A stretch of DNA of 11,119 bases from JAGVXD01 sp964554415 (GTDB lineage: Archaea > Nanobdellota > Nanobdellia > Pacearchaeales > GW2011-AR1), in contig CAZKON010000030.1 of the NCBI GenBank assembly GCA_964554415.1, positions 1-11,119 of the forward strand, given 5' to 3'. The position numbers and the translations under genes are program-made. Below the pieces are notes generated by a model. The model ran no database searches. It was not told the origin of the DNA and saw only the letters and a list, made by a program, of their open reading frames with translations. Below are positions 1-7,436 of the stretch, one piece after another (position 1 is the first letter of the stretch; each line of letters opens with the position of its first letter).

Positions 1-55
1 CTGTAATTACTTACGTCTTTCACTATATCTTTTGTTTTCGCTGCGGCGAACGGAC

Positions 56-179
56 TGGCCCCGACGGGATTTGAACCCGCGACACCAGGATTACTTCAGA
101 CAAGTCCTTGTCTTGAAGAACAGGGGAACTTGTTCCACTGTAAAAGTCCTGTACTCTATCCAGGCTGAGCTACGGAGCC
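56..179 (-). tRNA. tRNA-Lys (anticodon UUU), with a 49-nt intron
   Basis: Read on the minus strand, the exons fold into a full cloverleaf. The acceptor stem is GGCTCCG/CGGGGCC (one T-G pair) with discriminator A at 56. The D stem is GCTC/GAGT, with a D loop of the archaeal tRNA-Lys type. The anticodon stem CAGGA (147-151) pairs with TCCTG (86-90). The T arm is GCGGG-TTCAAAT-CCCGT. The anticodon loop CTTTTAA carries TTT at 142-144, hence lysine. The mature length is 75 nt after removal of bases 92-140. CCA is not encoded. A TATA box at 203-210 predicts transcription start near 181, leaving a leader of about 2 nt. No T-run terminator is visible in the 55 bases downstream. Confidence 0.96.
92..140 (-). 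other. tRNA-Lys intron at position 37/38 with canonical BHB splice motif
   Basis: The intron lies between A37 (base 141) and A38 (base 91). The bulge-helix-bulge is visible: exon CTTT (143-146) pairs with intron GAAG (94-97), a 4-bp central helix including one G-T pair. The 5' bulge is T-A|C (142-140) and the 3' bulge is T-A|A (93-91), each cut after its second base, as archaeal splicing endonuclease requires. The intron interior folds into a hairpin: ACAAGT (128-133) pairs with ACTTGT (100-105), with weaker pairing inside. There is no room for a homing endonuclease. Confidence 0.9.
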
Positions 180-202
180 GTAGTTGAGATAATAAATGAG
201 CT

Positions 203-210
203 TATTTAAA
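203..210 (-). promoter_or_regulatory. TATA box of the tRNA-Lys gene
   Basis: TTTAAATA on the minus strand, centred at 206.5, about 27.5 bp upstream of the mature tRNA 5' end. The 25-26 bp spacing seen for the protein genes places the start near base 181. Confidence 0.7.
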
Positions 211-232
211 TCTTGTTTAGGGCAGAGATTGA

Positions 233-1699
233 TTAAATTTGTGAAGTGTGTTCAATAGCTGCTTTTCTCATGTCTTTTTCTAGATAAATGCCCCTACCAA
301 CAATTCCATGAAATAAATCTCCTGCGACTTTTGCAGCATCAGAAATATTTCCCCCTTGTGCTATAAACCCTGGCGCGTAAAATACAGGTTGAACTCCCCC
401 TGCTTCAACAATCTCTTTAACCTGCTTAATTGTATCTGGCTTGTTTCCAGGAACGACAAAATCTCGTACTCCTACTCTTGCAGCAATCCGATACATCTCA
501 AGCGCACCTTCATCAGTGATAAATCCTCCTTCGCTAACAGAATATGCGGGATGAGTCATTCTTCCGCCAACAATAACTTTTAATCCATAATCTAAAGCGT
601 GATAAATCCATGCTCTTTCTGTTTCAGGTCCTGACTGAGGGAATAATATGACTGCATCAATATTTGATGATGCACAAAGCTTGGCAAAATCTTTTCCTGT
701 ATCTGGGATATCTGTCGCTGCTTTTTGGTGGTCATAAATGAGTGGTTTTGTTGTGTATTTTTTTGCTGTTTCTACAACTCTTGGTAATCCATATCTTAAA
801 CCTAAGCCAAAACCAATTTTATAGCCTCCGATTCCAGGCAAATCACCTGTTTGTTTTATAAGTTCTTCAAAATGTTCAATAGTCTCGACATCACAAGCAG
901 GAATCACACTTCTATCCTGTTCAATAATCTTCTGCTCAAGTTTGCCAATAGTGCTTCTTACAGCATCTGTTCCATACACTCTCAAATAATTTGAGAGTCT
1001 TTCTATAGATTTTTTTAACGTTTGTTCATTCATAAATACTTCTCCGTTCGCAAGGCGAATTTCTTTGTTGGTTTTGAAATGTATATTGAATAATTCAAAT
1101 ACATCACTAGCATTAATTACTGAGACGACTTTGGTTCCGGTAGCTTTCTCATATTCTTCTATTGCACTATTTCCATCAATACCCACTTCTTGTCGGTCAA
1201 CAGCTATGGCAAGCACTGGAAGCTCGAACTTCCCCATACTTAAAAGTACATCACGCGCCTCATATTTTGCATTTCCTGCAGTGAATACATCATCTAGTTG
1301 GGCGATGCGCTGCCCATCTTTAGGTGCTTTTCCGATAACTAATGACTTAATACGTTCGATAGGGCTTAAATTGCTAGCTTCGCCATATGTTTTAGCTGTT
1401 TTTCTAGTGAAGAACCAAGGAACATTTTTTTCTTTTTCAGCAAGTGAAACAGCTGTTGTCGCGCACAAAGCATTCCCCTTTTCTGGAATTCCATATACTA
1501 TGTCAAAATCTATGCCTGAAGAGATAAGTGCATTTGCATAAGCTTCAGCAAGAGCTTTTGTAGAAAGACCATCATTGAAATCACCAATATTAACAAACCA
1601 CGGTGAAATTCTCTTGCTCTTTAAGGTGTAATCGCCGACAAGTTTAAGCGCACCAGTCTTTAAGAGAAAATCTATAAAACCTCTTCTGTAATCATCCAT
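233..1699 (-). CDS. pyrEF: Bifunctional orotate phosphoribosyltransferase / OMP decarboxylase (UMP synthase)
   Basis: This protein of 488 residues fuses the last two enzymes of de novo UMP synthesis: orotate plus PRPP gives OMP, which is then decarboxylated. The OPRT domain (about 1-205) has the flexible catalytic loop R99-K100-x-x-K103-x-Y105-G-E and the PRPP-binding segment LDDVFTAGNA (about 135-144). Position 105, usually His in OPRT, is Tyr. The OMP decarboxylase domain (about 264-485) has the active-site segment YDHQKAATDIPDTG (322-335) and a phosphate loop VGRGIY (467-472). Its Asp-Lys-Asp spacing is D-x2-K-x3-D rather than the common D-x-K-x2-D. The domain order OPRT then OMPDC is that of eukaryotic UMP synthase. 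The start is chosen because a TATA box lies exactly 25.5 bp upstream; GAGGAG abuts the ATG too closely to be a normal Shine-Dalgarno. It appears monocistronic. The fusion call is firm; activity of the variant sites is inferred. Confidence 0.94.
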   Translation of the reverse strand: MDDYRRGFIDFLLKTGALKLVGDYTLKSKRISPWFVNIGDFNDGLSTKALAEAYANALISSGIDFDIVYGIPEKGNALCATTAVSLAEKEKNVPWFFTRKTAKTYGEASNLSPIERIKSLVIGKAPKDGQRIAQLDDVFTAGNAKYEARDVLLSMGKFELPVLAIAVDRQEVGIDGNSAIEEYEKATGTKVVSVINASDVFELFNIHFKTNKEIRLANGEVFMNEQTLKKSIERLSNYLRVYGTDAVRSTIGKLEQKIIEQDRSVIPACDVETIEHFEELIKQTGDLPGIGGYKIGFGLGLRYGLPRVVETAKKYTTKPLIYDHQKAATDIPDTGKDFAKLCASSNIDAVILFPQSGPETERAWIYHALDYGLKVIVGGRMTHPAYSVSEGGFITDEGALEMYRIAARVGVRDFVVPGNKPDTIKQVKEIVEAGGVQPVFYAPGFIAQGGNISDAAKVAGDLFHGIVGRGIYLEKDMRKAAIEHTSQI

Positions 1700-1720
1700 C
1701 TCCTCTTATAATAATCGCAC

Positions 1721-1728
1721 TATATAAA
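1721..1728 (-). promoter_or_regulatory. TATA box of pyrEF
   Basis: TTTATATA on the minus strand, centred at 1724.5, exactly 25.5 bp upstream of the pyrEF ATG (1699). This implies a leaderless or nearly leaderless mRNA. Confidence 0.8.
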
Positions 1729-1808
1729 GTTTTACTCAAAAAATTCATCAAAAAAGAGTAATTACACGGGAATTGCGTTTTCCGCCGATACACAGTCCTT
1801 TCTTTATG

Positions 1809-1977
1809 TCGGGGAGCCTCCAGAAAACTCCACCCCTCAAAAACCTTCGGTTTTTGACGGCGCTCAGAAACTGAAAGTTTCTGACGTTTTAAGGTGGAGT
1901 TGCTCCCCGAGCACAGAGAATTGCACAATCCCTGCAATTCTCTGGTCAGGAAATTCCGGAATCCAAGGAATTTCCTG
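1809..1977. repeat. Palindrome mosaic, copy 1
   Basis: This is a run of nested and tandem hairpins between the divergent pyrEF and peptidase promoters. The outer stem is TCGGGGAGC (1809-1817)/GCTCCCCGA (1902-1910). Inside it, AACTCCACC (1826-1834) pairs with GGTGGAGTT (1893-1901). Inside that are two modules: 1837-1857 (9-bp arms, loop TTC) and 1864-1884 (9-bp arms, loop GAA), separated by CGGCGC. Two more hairpins follow: 1914-1944 (CAGAGAATTGC arms) and 1947-1977 (CAGGAAATTCC arms). Homology to the second copy (10897-11119) begins around 1801 and is base-for-base over 1811-1845. I see no credible coding sequence in it and do not recognise the family. It could act as a DNA cruciform, as structured RNA or as a mobile palindrome. 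Confidence 0.88.
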
Positions 1978-1982
1978 CATCC

Positions 1983-2042
1983 AAAAAACGAGCGCCTCCC
2001 CAAACCGCACCTTTTAAGGTGCGGAGGGCGCATCGTTTTTTT
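1983..2042. repeat. Long imperfect hairpin ending in T-runs on both strands
   Basis: AAAAAACG (1983-1990) pairs with CGTTTTTT (2034-2041). Inside it GCGCC (1992-1996) pairs with GGCGC (2027-2031), and CCGCACCTT (2005-2013) with AAGGTGCGG (2016-2024). On either strand the fold ends in six or seven T, so it could terminate transcription entering from either side and insulate the two divergent genes. It adjoins the palindrome mosaic and may be its last module. No matching copy is seen in the window. Confidence 0.65.
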
Positions 2043-2088
2043 GATATCAGTAATTGTAACTTCTATCAAATGATAACAAATAGAAAGA

Positions 2089-2096
2089 TTTAAATA
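2089..2096 (+). promoter_or_regulatory. TATA box of the secreted peptidase gene
   Basis: TTTAAATA centred at 2092.5, preceded by a purine-rich stretch (GAAAGA) that could serve as a BRE. It lies 25.5 bp upstream of the ATG at 2118 but only 16.5 bp from the ATG at 2109. It therefore selects 2118 as the start. Confidence 0.78.
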
Positions 2097-2117
2097 CTTC
2101 TTTCTCATATGAAACGC

Positions 2118-3644
2118 ATGCATCTGAAAAAGAAATTGTCCTCTTTGCTCACGTCGCTTCCCTTAGCTTTCGGTATGCATCCTAATGCGCTCACACCGAC
2201 GCAGGGAGCTGAAGCCGACAAAGAGCCTCTGCGTTATGCCATTGTTGCAAAAAAGGAGACGCTCAATGATGCTGAGTGGAAGAAAGCAGTTGTTGCTCTT
2301 GAGAAAAAATACACTCCCTTTACAAAAACATTCGCTTTTACCAACACCCTTGAGGAAACGCGTACCTCTCTTTCTGCATATGCTCCGACACACGTCGCCT
2401 ATGTCGCAAAACCAGAAGAGCTTGTATTGAATGAATTAACGCATAATCCTTTCAAAGATTTAGAAGTTGCCGGCAGCAGAGGCTCAGGATTGTTCACGCG
2501 TTTGCTTTTACAGCTTGATAACGACCCCTATCCCGACGCTCTCAGTGGCATTATTACAGGGGCGACAGCTGCTGATGCACTCCGGCTTGCTGAAGCAAAA
2601 CCGTTTACCATCAACCATGCACTGTTGAAAACTCTTGGAGAGGAGGAAAATCAGGCTGCGTTTCCCAACGTAACGTATTTCTCTGACGGAAGGTCTGAAA
2701 ACAGGAAAGTCGTCAAAAAGGAAAAGCGCGGCAAGGTCATTGAGAAAAAGCTCATTGATGTGGCAGGTCCCGATGTTCTGAAAACATTGAATACAGGACC
2801 TATTGACGCAGTCGTTGTAAGCTGCCATGCAAGTTATCGTGACTGGGATATGGGCTGGCGTGGAAGAGAAGAGCTCCGCTATGATGATCTTTGGGAAGTG
2901 GGAAAAGACGCAACAATTGTTGCAACTGCATCAGACAAGACAATTTCAGGAACAGTACATTCCCCAAGACCAAAAATCTACTGGGGAGCAGGAAACTGCG
3001 AAGGTGCGCGCATTGTGCAGGGCAAAAATGGCATTGAATCCATGGCTCTTGCATGGATGCACAGCGCAGGAGTGGTGCAGCACATCGGATACACGCTAGA
3101 TACTTGGCATGGCTTTGTTGGCTGGAATCTCCGCCATGCACTGCTTTCTTCAGAGAAGCCGACACTCTCAGAAGCCTATACGCAAACACTCACAGCAACA
3201 ATTCATGAAGCAATCCGCCTTGCACAGCATCGAGAAAAGCATAACCTGCCGTTCATTACGCAAAACTGGCAGCGCTTCACTGAAAACCATGAGCTTGGCA
3301 AGTATTATGATGTTGCTGCCGCAACTTTTTATGGGGACCCGGCGCTTGATATCCGCGTTGGAAAGGAGAACACGGTGCCGCTCTTTGAAAAATCTCTTAC
3401 TGTGCGGGCAGAGGGTTCAGCAACGAACTACATTTGCTCTTTGAAAATAGTGCGCGAAAACACAGAGATTCAGGTCCCTGTCGTGTATTTCCTTCCTGTA
3501 TCTGACAAATACCTGCGTGTGCGCTCTGCGAGCCCTGGCTTGAACTATACGCTTCTTGATGACAGAGTCATTTTTGAAACATCAAGAATTAAGTTTGCGC
3601 AATCCCCCTACTTTAGTTCGTGGGTAAGCAAACTTAATTCTTGA
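2118..3644 (+). CDS. Secreted clan CD cysteine peptidase, gingipain (C25)-like
   Basis: This protein of 508 residues starts with a signal-like segment: Lys-rich residues 3-6, then a hydrophobic stretch to about residue 20. The body resembles peptidase family C25. It has a DPYPDALSG segment (136-144), a candidate catalytic His in VVVSCHAS (H237) and a candidate catalytic Cys in WGAGNCEGA (C294), each after a hydrophobic beta strand. A YGDPALDIRV segment (405-414) resembles the end of the C25 catalytic domain. About 90 residues follow, perhaps an Ig-like domain. An in-frame ATG at 2109 would add three residues, but TATA spacing favours 2118. The last 21 codons and the TGA stop lie in a 17-bp-arm hairpin (3582-3644), so the native C terminus may have been replaced. 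Clan assignment is likely; substrate is unknown. A catalytically dead homologue is possible. Confidence 0.8.
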   Translation: MHLKKKLSSLLTSLPLAFGMHPNALTPTQGAEADKEPLRYAIVAKKETLNDAEWKKAVVALEKKYTPFTKTFAFTNTLEETRTSLSAYAPTHVAYVAKPEELVLNELTHNPFKDLEVAGSRGSGLFTRLLLQLDNDPYPDALSGIITGATAADALRLAEAKPFTINHALLKTLGEEENQAAFPNVTYFSDGRSENRKVVKKEKRGKVIEKKLIDVAGPDVLKTLNTGPIDAVVVSCHASYRDWDMGWRGREELRYDDLWEVGKDATIVATASDKTISGTVHSPRPKIYWGAGNCEGARIVQGKNGIESMALAWMHSAGVVQHIGYTLDTWHGFVGWNLRHALLSSEKPTLSEAYTQTLTATIHEAIRLAQHREKHNLPFITQNWQRFTENHELGKYYDVAAATFYGDPALDIRVGKENTVPLFEKSLTVRAEGSATNYICSLKIVRENTEIQVPVVYFLPVSDKYLRVRSASPGLNYTLLDDRVIFETSRIKFAQSPYFSSWVSKLNS

Positions 3645-3697
3645 CTGTGCTCAAGAACCAACACGACACGCCATCCACTTCAGTGTATGGTTCTTGA
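3582..3697. repeat. Two palindrome modules, the first overlapping the peptidase 3' end
   Basis: Module 1 has perfect 17-bp arms TCAAGAATTAAGTTTGC (3582-3598) and its complement (3628-3644) around a 29-nt loop. Its final TGA is the peptidase stop codon. After a 6-nt spacer CTGTGC (3645-3650) comes module 2: TCAAGAACCA (3651-3660) pairs with TGGTTCTTGA (3688-3697), extended by ACAC/GTGT with one bulged A. The TCA...TGA boundaries and the 6-nt spacer match the mosaics at 1809 and 10897. As RNA, these could also stabilise or end the peptidase transcript. The rest of the gap up to 3806 holds only the T-rich stretch noted separately. Confidence 0.85.
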
Positions 3698-3748
3698 CAC
3701 AAGCGAGATCATAACACATCCTGAATTAGGCATTGCAAATCACAAACC

Positions 3749-3766
3749 AAAAAAACTCCCCAAAAA
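3749..3766 (-). terminator. T-run terminator of the nrdR-nrdJ-trx operon
   Basis: On the minus strand there are two T clusters, five T (3762-3766) and then seven T (3749-3755), about 40-58 nt past the trx stop. This is the usual form of an archaeal intrinsic terminator. No strong hairpin precedes it. Confidence 0.5.
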
Positions 3767-3806
3767 CCTTGAATGGACTCTTGAACTGAGAACGGCACAG
3801 TAGTGT

Positions 3807-4133
3807 TTAAAACATGTCCTTTGCTTTCTTTAGAATCTGCTCTTTCGTGAGCGCCCCCGCTGTCTGCTCAACAAGCTCTCCATTCTTGAAGAAGAGCATT
3901 GAAGGAACTGCCATAATCTGAAAACGTTCAGCTAATTCATAATTATCGTCAACATTGACTTTGCCGAAATGCACTTTTCCTTTCAGTTCACGGGCTGCTG
4001 CCTCGAATTCAGGAGCCATGAGCTTGCAGGGAGCGCACCAGCTTGCCCAAAAATCAACGACCCAATTTCCTTTTTTGATAGAAGCATCAAAATTATCTGC
4101 TGTTAACTCTTTTGTATGTGTGCCCATAGTCAT
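3807..4133 (-). CDS. trx: Thioredoxin (CAPC active site)
   Basis: This cytoplasmic protein of 108 residues is a complete single thioredoxin fold. It has the active site W32-C33-A-P-C36-K, the buried acid D27, the cis-proline loop AVPS (P77), and usual family length. The dithiol differs from the classical CGPC by Ala for Gly. The start is the ATG at 4133, 4 nt after the nrdJ stop, because GGGGA at the end of nrdJ gives a Shine-Dalgarno with 8-nt spacing. A longer in-frame reading would run back into nrdJ without support. As third gene of the nrdR-nrdJ-trx operon, it most likely reduces the NrdJ disulfide after each turnover (inference from position and from the known role of thioredoxin). It could also act more widely. 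Confidence 0.92.
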   Translation of the reverse strand: MTMGTHTKELTADNFDASIKKGNWVVDFWASWCAPCKLMAPEFEAAARELKGKVHFGKVNVDDNYELAERFQIMAVPSMLFFKNGELVEQTAGALTKEQILKKAKDMF

Positions 4134-4137
4134 TAAA

Positions 4138-6981
4138 TTATTCCCCACATCCGCTTCTTGTCGTTTGCTTGCACGATGTGCAGAAGATGGCACAATTCCC
4201 CATGCGTTTCGCTGGTCCGCCGCAATGAGGGCAGACGAGACCCTCATTTCCAAAATCAGTTATTGATTTTTGTTCTTCAGTTTGTCTTTCGAGCGCAGGT
4301 ATTTCAATCTCTGTTTTTGATGTGCCCTGAGCGAAATGAAGTGTCATATACTGTGCTACATAATCCACAATAGATGAGGCTGTGCGAATAATTGTTGCAC
4401 GTTTATCCAGCTCCCCACCCTGCTCATTTTTGACAAATCCTGAAGGCTCAAACTTCTGATGCCTGAATTTCCTGAAGAGTACTTCAACCGGAATGCCGTA
4501 TTGCAGGTTTAATGATACTGAAGAAGCCCATGCATCAACAAGTCCATTGATTGTGCTTCCAACTTTTGACATGGTCACAAAAATCTCTCCTGGTTTGCCA
4601 TCATCATAGAAACCGACTGTTAGATAACCTTCATGTCCTGCGATATCAAACTTGTGAGTGACTGACTTTCTGGTCTGGGGCAGACGATGGCGCTCAGCAT
4701 TGATGATAATCTGTTGTATAACTGTCTGCTGTGCTGTTTGTTGCGAACCTTTCTTAACTATTTCTCCTTCTGTTTTCTGCGTGTTTAGGGGCTGACTCCG
4801 CTTACTGTTCTCACGGTAAATCGCGACTGCTTTTAGTCCTTGTTCTCCTGCGGAAACATATGCATCAGCAATCTCCTCAACTGTTGAATGTTCTGGCATA
4901 TTGATTGTCTTGCTTATTGCTCCTGATAAGAATGGTTGAGCGACTGCCATCATCTTGATGTGTCCTTTATAATAAATTGACCTCTTTCCTTTTGCAGGTT
5001 TAAATGCGCAGTCAAATACTGGAAGATGTTCATCACGGAGATATGGGGCGCCTTCTATCATGTCATTTTTGTCAACGTACTCTATAATTGCGTTGCTCTG
5101 CTCTTCTGAGTATCCTAGATTTTTTAATGCTAATGGCACTGAACGATTGACAATCTTGAGCATGCCTCCGCCAGAGAGAACTTTATATTTTACAAGTGCT
5201 ATATCCGGCTCTATGCCTGTTGTGTCACAGTCCATCATGAATGCAATGGTACCAGTTGGAGCTAAGACAGTCATTTGTGCATTGCGGTAGCCAAATCTTT
5301 CGCCCAGGACTACTGCGTCGGCCCATGCATCCCATGCTTCGTTTACAAGGTAGCGCAAGTGGCTCGGCATTGCCTGCACATCAATCTTTTTTACTGCATC
5401 GCGGTGCATTCGCATTACTTCTAACATTGGCGTCCTGTTTGCTGCAAAACCAGGAAATGCTCCGATAAGGCTTGCAAGCTCTGCAGAAGTTTTGTATGCA
5501 TACCCTCCCATCAGAGCAGTAAGGGCTGCAGCTACTGCACGACCTGCTTCAGAATCATAAGGCAGACCATAGCTCATGAGCAGGGCGCCGAGATTTGCAT
5601 AACCGAGACCAAGAGGCCTGAAATCTCTGGAGTTTCTTGTTATCTTTGCGGTTGGATAGCTGCTGCCGTCTACTAGTAGGTCCATGGCAATACTAAAGCT
5701 TCTGATTACGCTTTTGTATCTCTCGGCGTCAAATGCGTTGTCATCAGTTCTAAATTTAATTAAATTGATTGACGCGAGATTGCAAGCGCTATCATCAAGA
5801 AACATATACTCACTACACGGATTACTTGCATTAATCTTTCCTGAATTCTTGCAGGTGTGCCAGCGATTAATGGTTGTGTCAAACTGTATTCCAGGGTCTC
5901 CGCAAATCCAAGTACCCTCTGCTATTTTTATGAGCATTTGTCTAGCCTTCAGCGTTTCACAGAACTGCCCTGTCTTCACATATTTAGTCTGCCAGTCTGC
6001 ATCTTTTTTAACTGCATCTATGAATTCATCAGGAACACGGACAGACATGTTTGAGTTCTGAAAACAAACACTACTGTATGCCTCGCCGTTCATGCCGCCA
6101 GCATATCCTTGCTCAATCAAAGCCCATGCTTTTCTTTCTTCTTTTTGTTTAGCCTCTATAAACTCCATGATGTCAGGATGATCTGCATTTAAAATCTCCA
6201 TTTTTGCTGCTCTTCGAGTCTTGCCTCCTGATTTTATAATTCCTGCGTATGCATCGTAGCCTCTGAGAAAACTCATCGGACCTGAGGCTCTTCCTCCGCC
6301 TGTTAGTTTTTCTTTTGAACTTCTTAATGGTGAACGATTGGTACCTGTACCTGAACCTGCTTTGAAGAGGTTTACTTCGGCAGCCTGAACAGCCATAATT
6401 GATTCCATATCATCTTCAATGCTTTGGATAAAACACGCAGAGCACTGCGGGCGGTCATCGGTTTTAGGCGCAGGAACAATTGTGTCTGTTGCTGAATCCC
6501 ACTTCCATGCAGATACCCCCCCGGCATTAGAGTCGTATTCCTGTGTGCCAACATTAAACCATACAGGAGAGTTGAATACGCAAAGCTGATTTAGGCAGAT
6601 GGAAGCTATTTCGTCACGTAAGATTCCAGACTGTATTTCATCAAAATAGCCTTGTTTCAATGCTTGCCTGGCAAAAAATCGTGAAACCCTTCCGATAAGT
6701 TGTTCAACTGAACTTTCTCGTTGCCCTTTTGCCATATCCCCCCAAAAGTACTTGCTTGCGACAACTTTCACTGCTAATGGGCTCCAAAAATCAGGTCTTT
6801 TTACTGTAGGTTGTACAAAAACAACTTTTCCAAGATCATCTGTGACTTTAACATCTTCAGCAACCCAGGAAATTGGATTGCCATAAATATCAAACTGGAA
6901 TGGATTCTTGCCTTCATATGTAAAGAACCTGTTTACTCTCATCTTTCTCTGTTTTAGTTCTTGTATCATCTCAGGAGTCAA
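4138..6981 (-). CDS. nrdJ: Adenosylcobalamin-dependent (class II) ribonucleoside reductase
   Basis: This protein of 947 residues reduces ribonucleotides to deoxyribonucleotides using a B12-generated thiyl radical. Landmarks are the first redox Cys in CSACFI (C183), the catalytic triad N387-x-C389-x-E391 in NPCSEY, and the second redox Cys in SACNLASINL (C400). C389 and C400 are 11 apart. A nucleotide phosphate-binding PTGTIAFMMD segment lies near 575-584. A TSCPD-type domain covers about 770-860 (HEGYLTVGFYDDGKPGEIF). A Cys-rich tail (C917, C920, C930, C934, C937, C945) probably shuttles electrons from thioredoxin. There is no N-terminal ATP cone and no intein. The start is TTG at 6981, overlapping the nrdR stop as TTGA, with GGTG 6 nt upstream. 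An ATG at 6969 is the alternative. The gene is translationally coupled to nrdR. Confidence 0.95.
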   Translation of the reverse strand: MTPEMIQELKQRKMRVNRFFTYEGKNPFQFDIYGNPISWVAEDVKVTDDLGKVVFVQPTVKRPDFWSPLAVKVVASKYFWGDMAKGQRESSVEQLIGRVSRFFARQALKQGYFDEIQSGILRDEIASICLNQLCVFNSPVWFNVGTQEYDSNAGGVSAWKWDSATDTIVPAPKTDDRPQCSACFIQSIEDDMESIMAVQAAEVNLFKAGSGTGTNRSPLRSSKEKLTGGGRASGPMSFLRGYDAYAGIIKSGGKTRRAAKMEILNADHPDIMEFIEAKQKEERKAWALIEQGYAGGMNGEAYSSVCFQNSNMSVRVPDEFIDAVKKDADWQTKYVKTGQFCETLKARQMLIKIAEGTWICGDPGIQFDTTINRWHTCKNSGKINASNPCSEYMFLDDSACNLASINLIKFRTDDNAFDAERYKSVIRSFSIAMDLLVDGSSYPTAKITRNSRDFRPLGLGYANLGALLMSYGLPYDSEAGRAVAAALTALMGGYAYKTSAELASLIGAFPGFAANRTPMLEVMRMHRDAVKKIDVQAMPSHLRYLVNEAWDAWADAVVLGERFGYRNAQMTVLAPTGTIAFMMDCDTTGIEPDIALVKYKVLSGGGMLKIVNRSVPLALKNLGYSEEQSNAIIEYVDKNDMIEGAPYLRDEHLPVFDCAFKPAKGKRSIYYKGHIKMMAVAQPFLSGAISKTINMPEHSTVEEIADAYVSAGEQGLKAVAIYRENSKRSQPLNTQKTEGEIVKKGSQQTAQQTVIQQIIINAERHRLPQTRKSVTHKFDIAGHEGYLTVGFYDDGKPGEIFVTMSKVGSTINGLVDAWASSVSLNLQYGIPVEVLFRKFRHQKFEPSGFVKNEQGGELDKRATIIRTASSIVDYVAQYMTLHFAQGTSKTEIEIPALERQTEEQKSITDFGNEGLVCPHCGGPAKRMGNCAIFCTSCKQTTRSGCGE

Positions 6982-7421
6982 TGGTGCACCAGCCCTTTAA
7001 TTTCTTTTTTAAAATCAGAAACATCTGTAAATTCACGATATACTGAAGCGAATCGTATATATGCTACCTTATCTATTTTTTTAAGCTCCCGAGCGACACA
7101 TTCTCCGATTAATGCACTTGTTACCTCATCTCCCTTTTTGCGCAGCTTTTCTTCAATGGTTGTAATCATATTTTCTATTTTTTCTCCGGTAACAGGGCGC
7201 TTTTCGCATGCACGCATGATTCCCCTGTTCAGCTTTGCACGCTCAAAATCTTCACGCCGTCCGTCTTTTTTAATGACGCGCAAAGCAATCTTCTCGACGG
7301 ATTCATGCGTATTGAATCGACGCCTGCATTTTAGGCATTCACGTCTGCGTTTAGTTATGTTACCACTATCCCTCTTATCAATAACTTTTGTCTCCGAGTG
7401 GGAGCAGTAGGGACATAACAT
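6978..7421 (-). CDS. nrdR: Transcriptional repressor NrdR
   Basis: This protein of 147 residues has the two NrdR domains. An N-terminal zinc ribbon carries C3-x2-C6 and C29-x2-C32, followed by RRRFNTHE, and an ATP cone spans about 47-137. NrdR binds ATP/dATP and represses ribonucleotide reductase genes when dATP is plentiful. The ATG at 7421 is preferred over an upstream TTG at 7442. It gives the family-typical start MLCPYC, and AAAGGTG (7427-7433) provides a Shine-Dalgarno with 5-nt spacing. It is the first gene of the operon and overlaps nrdJ by 4 nt. A tandem inverted-repeat operator lies in its leader, suggesting autoregulation. NrdR is mainly bacterial but occurs in some archaea, so horizontal origin is possible. 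Confidence 0.95.
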   Translation of the reverse strand: MLCPYCSHSETKVIDKRDSGNITKRRRECLKCRRRFNTHESVEKIALRVIKKDGRREDFERAKLNRGIMRACEKRPVTGEKIENMITTIEEKLRKKGDEVTSALIGECVARELKKIDKVAYIRFASVYREFTDVSDFKKEIKGLVHH

Positions 7422-7436
7422 CGCCGCACCTTTTTC

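Noticed and set aside
1065..1541. A 158-codon plus-strand frame inside pyrEF
   Set aside because: It is antisense to a fully recognised enzyme and has no promoter or family resemblance.
1809..1977. Integron attC site or CRISPR array
   Set aside because: There are no constant direct repeats with unique spacers, no attC R'/R'' core boxes, and no cas or integrase gene in the window.
1692..2123. A 143-codon open frame on the minus strand across the palindrome mosaic
   Set aside because: It spans both divergent promoters and every palindrome, its translation is low-complexity and Arg/Cys-rich with no recognisable domain, and hairpin arms are read in arbitrary frames between copies.
3770..3805. 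A possible decayed palindrome module (words CTCTTGAA and CGGCAC) before the trx end
   Set aside because: The arms do not pair over more than a few bases, so it cannot be told from chance.
4134..4253. A longer N terminus for thioredoxin overlapping the end of nrdJ
   Set aside because: The extra 40 residues are an out-of-frame reading of the NrdJ zinc tail, and a good Shine-Dalgarno supports the ATG at 4133.
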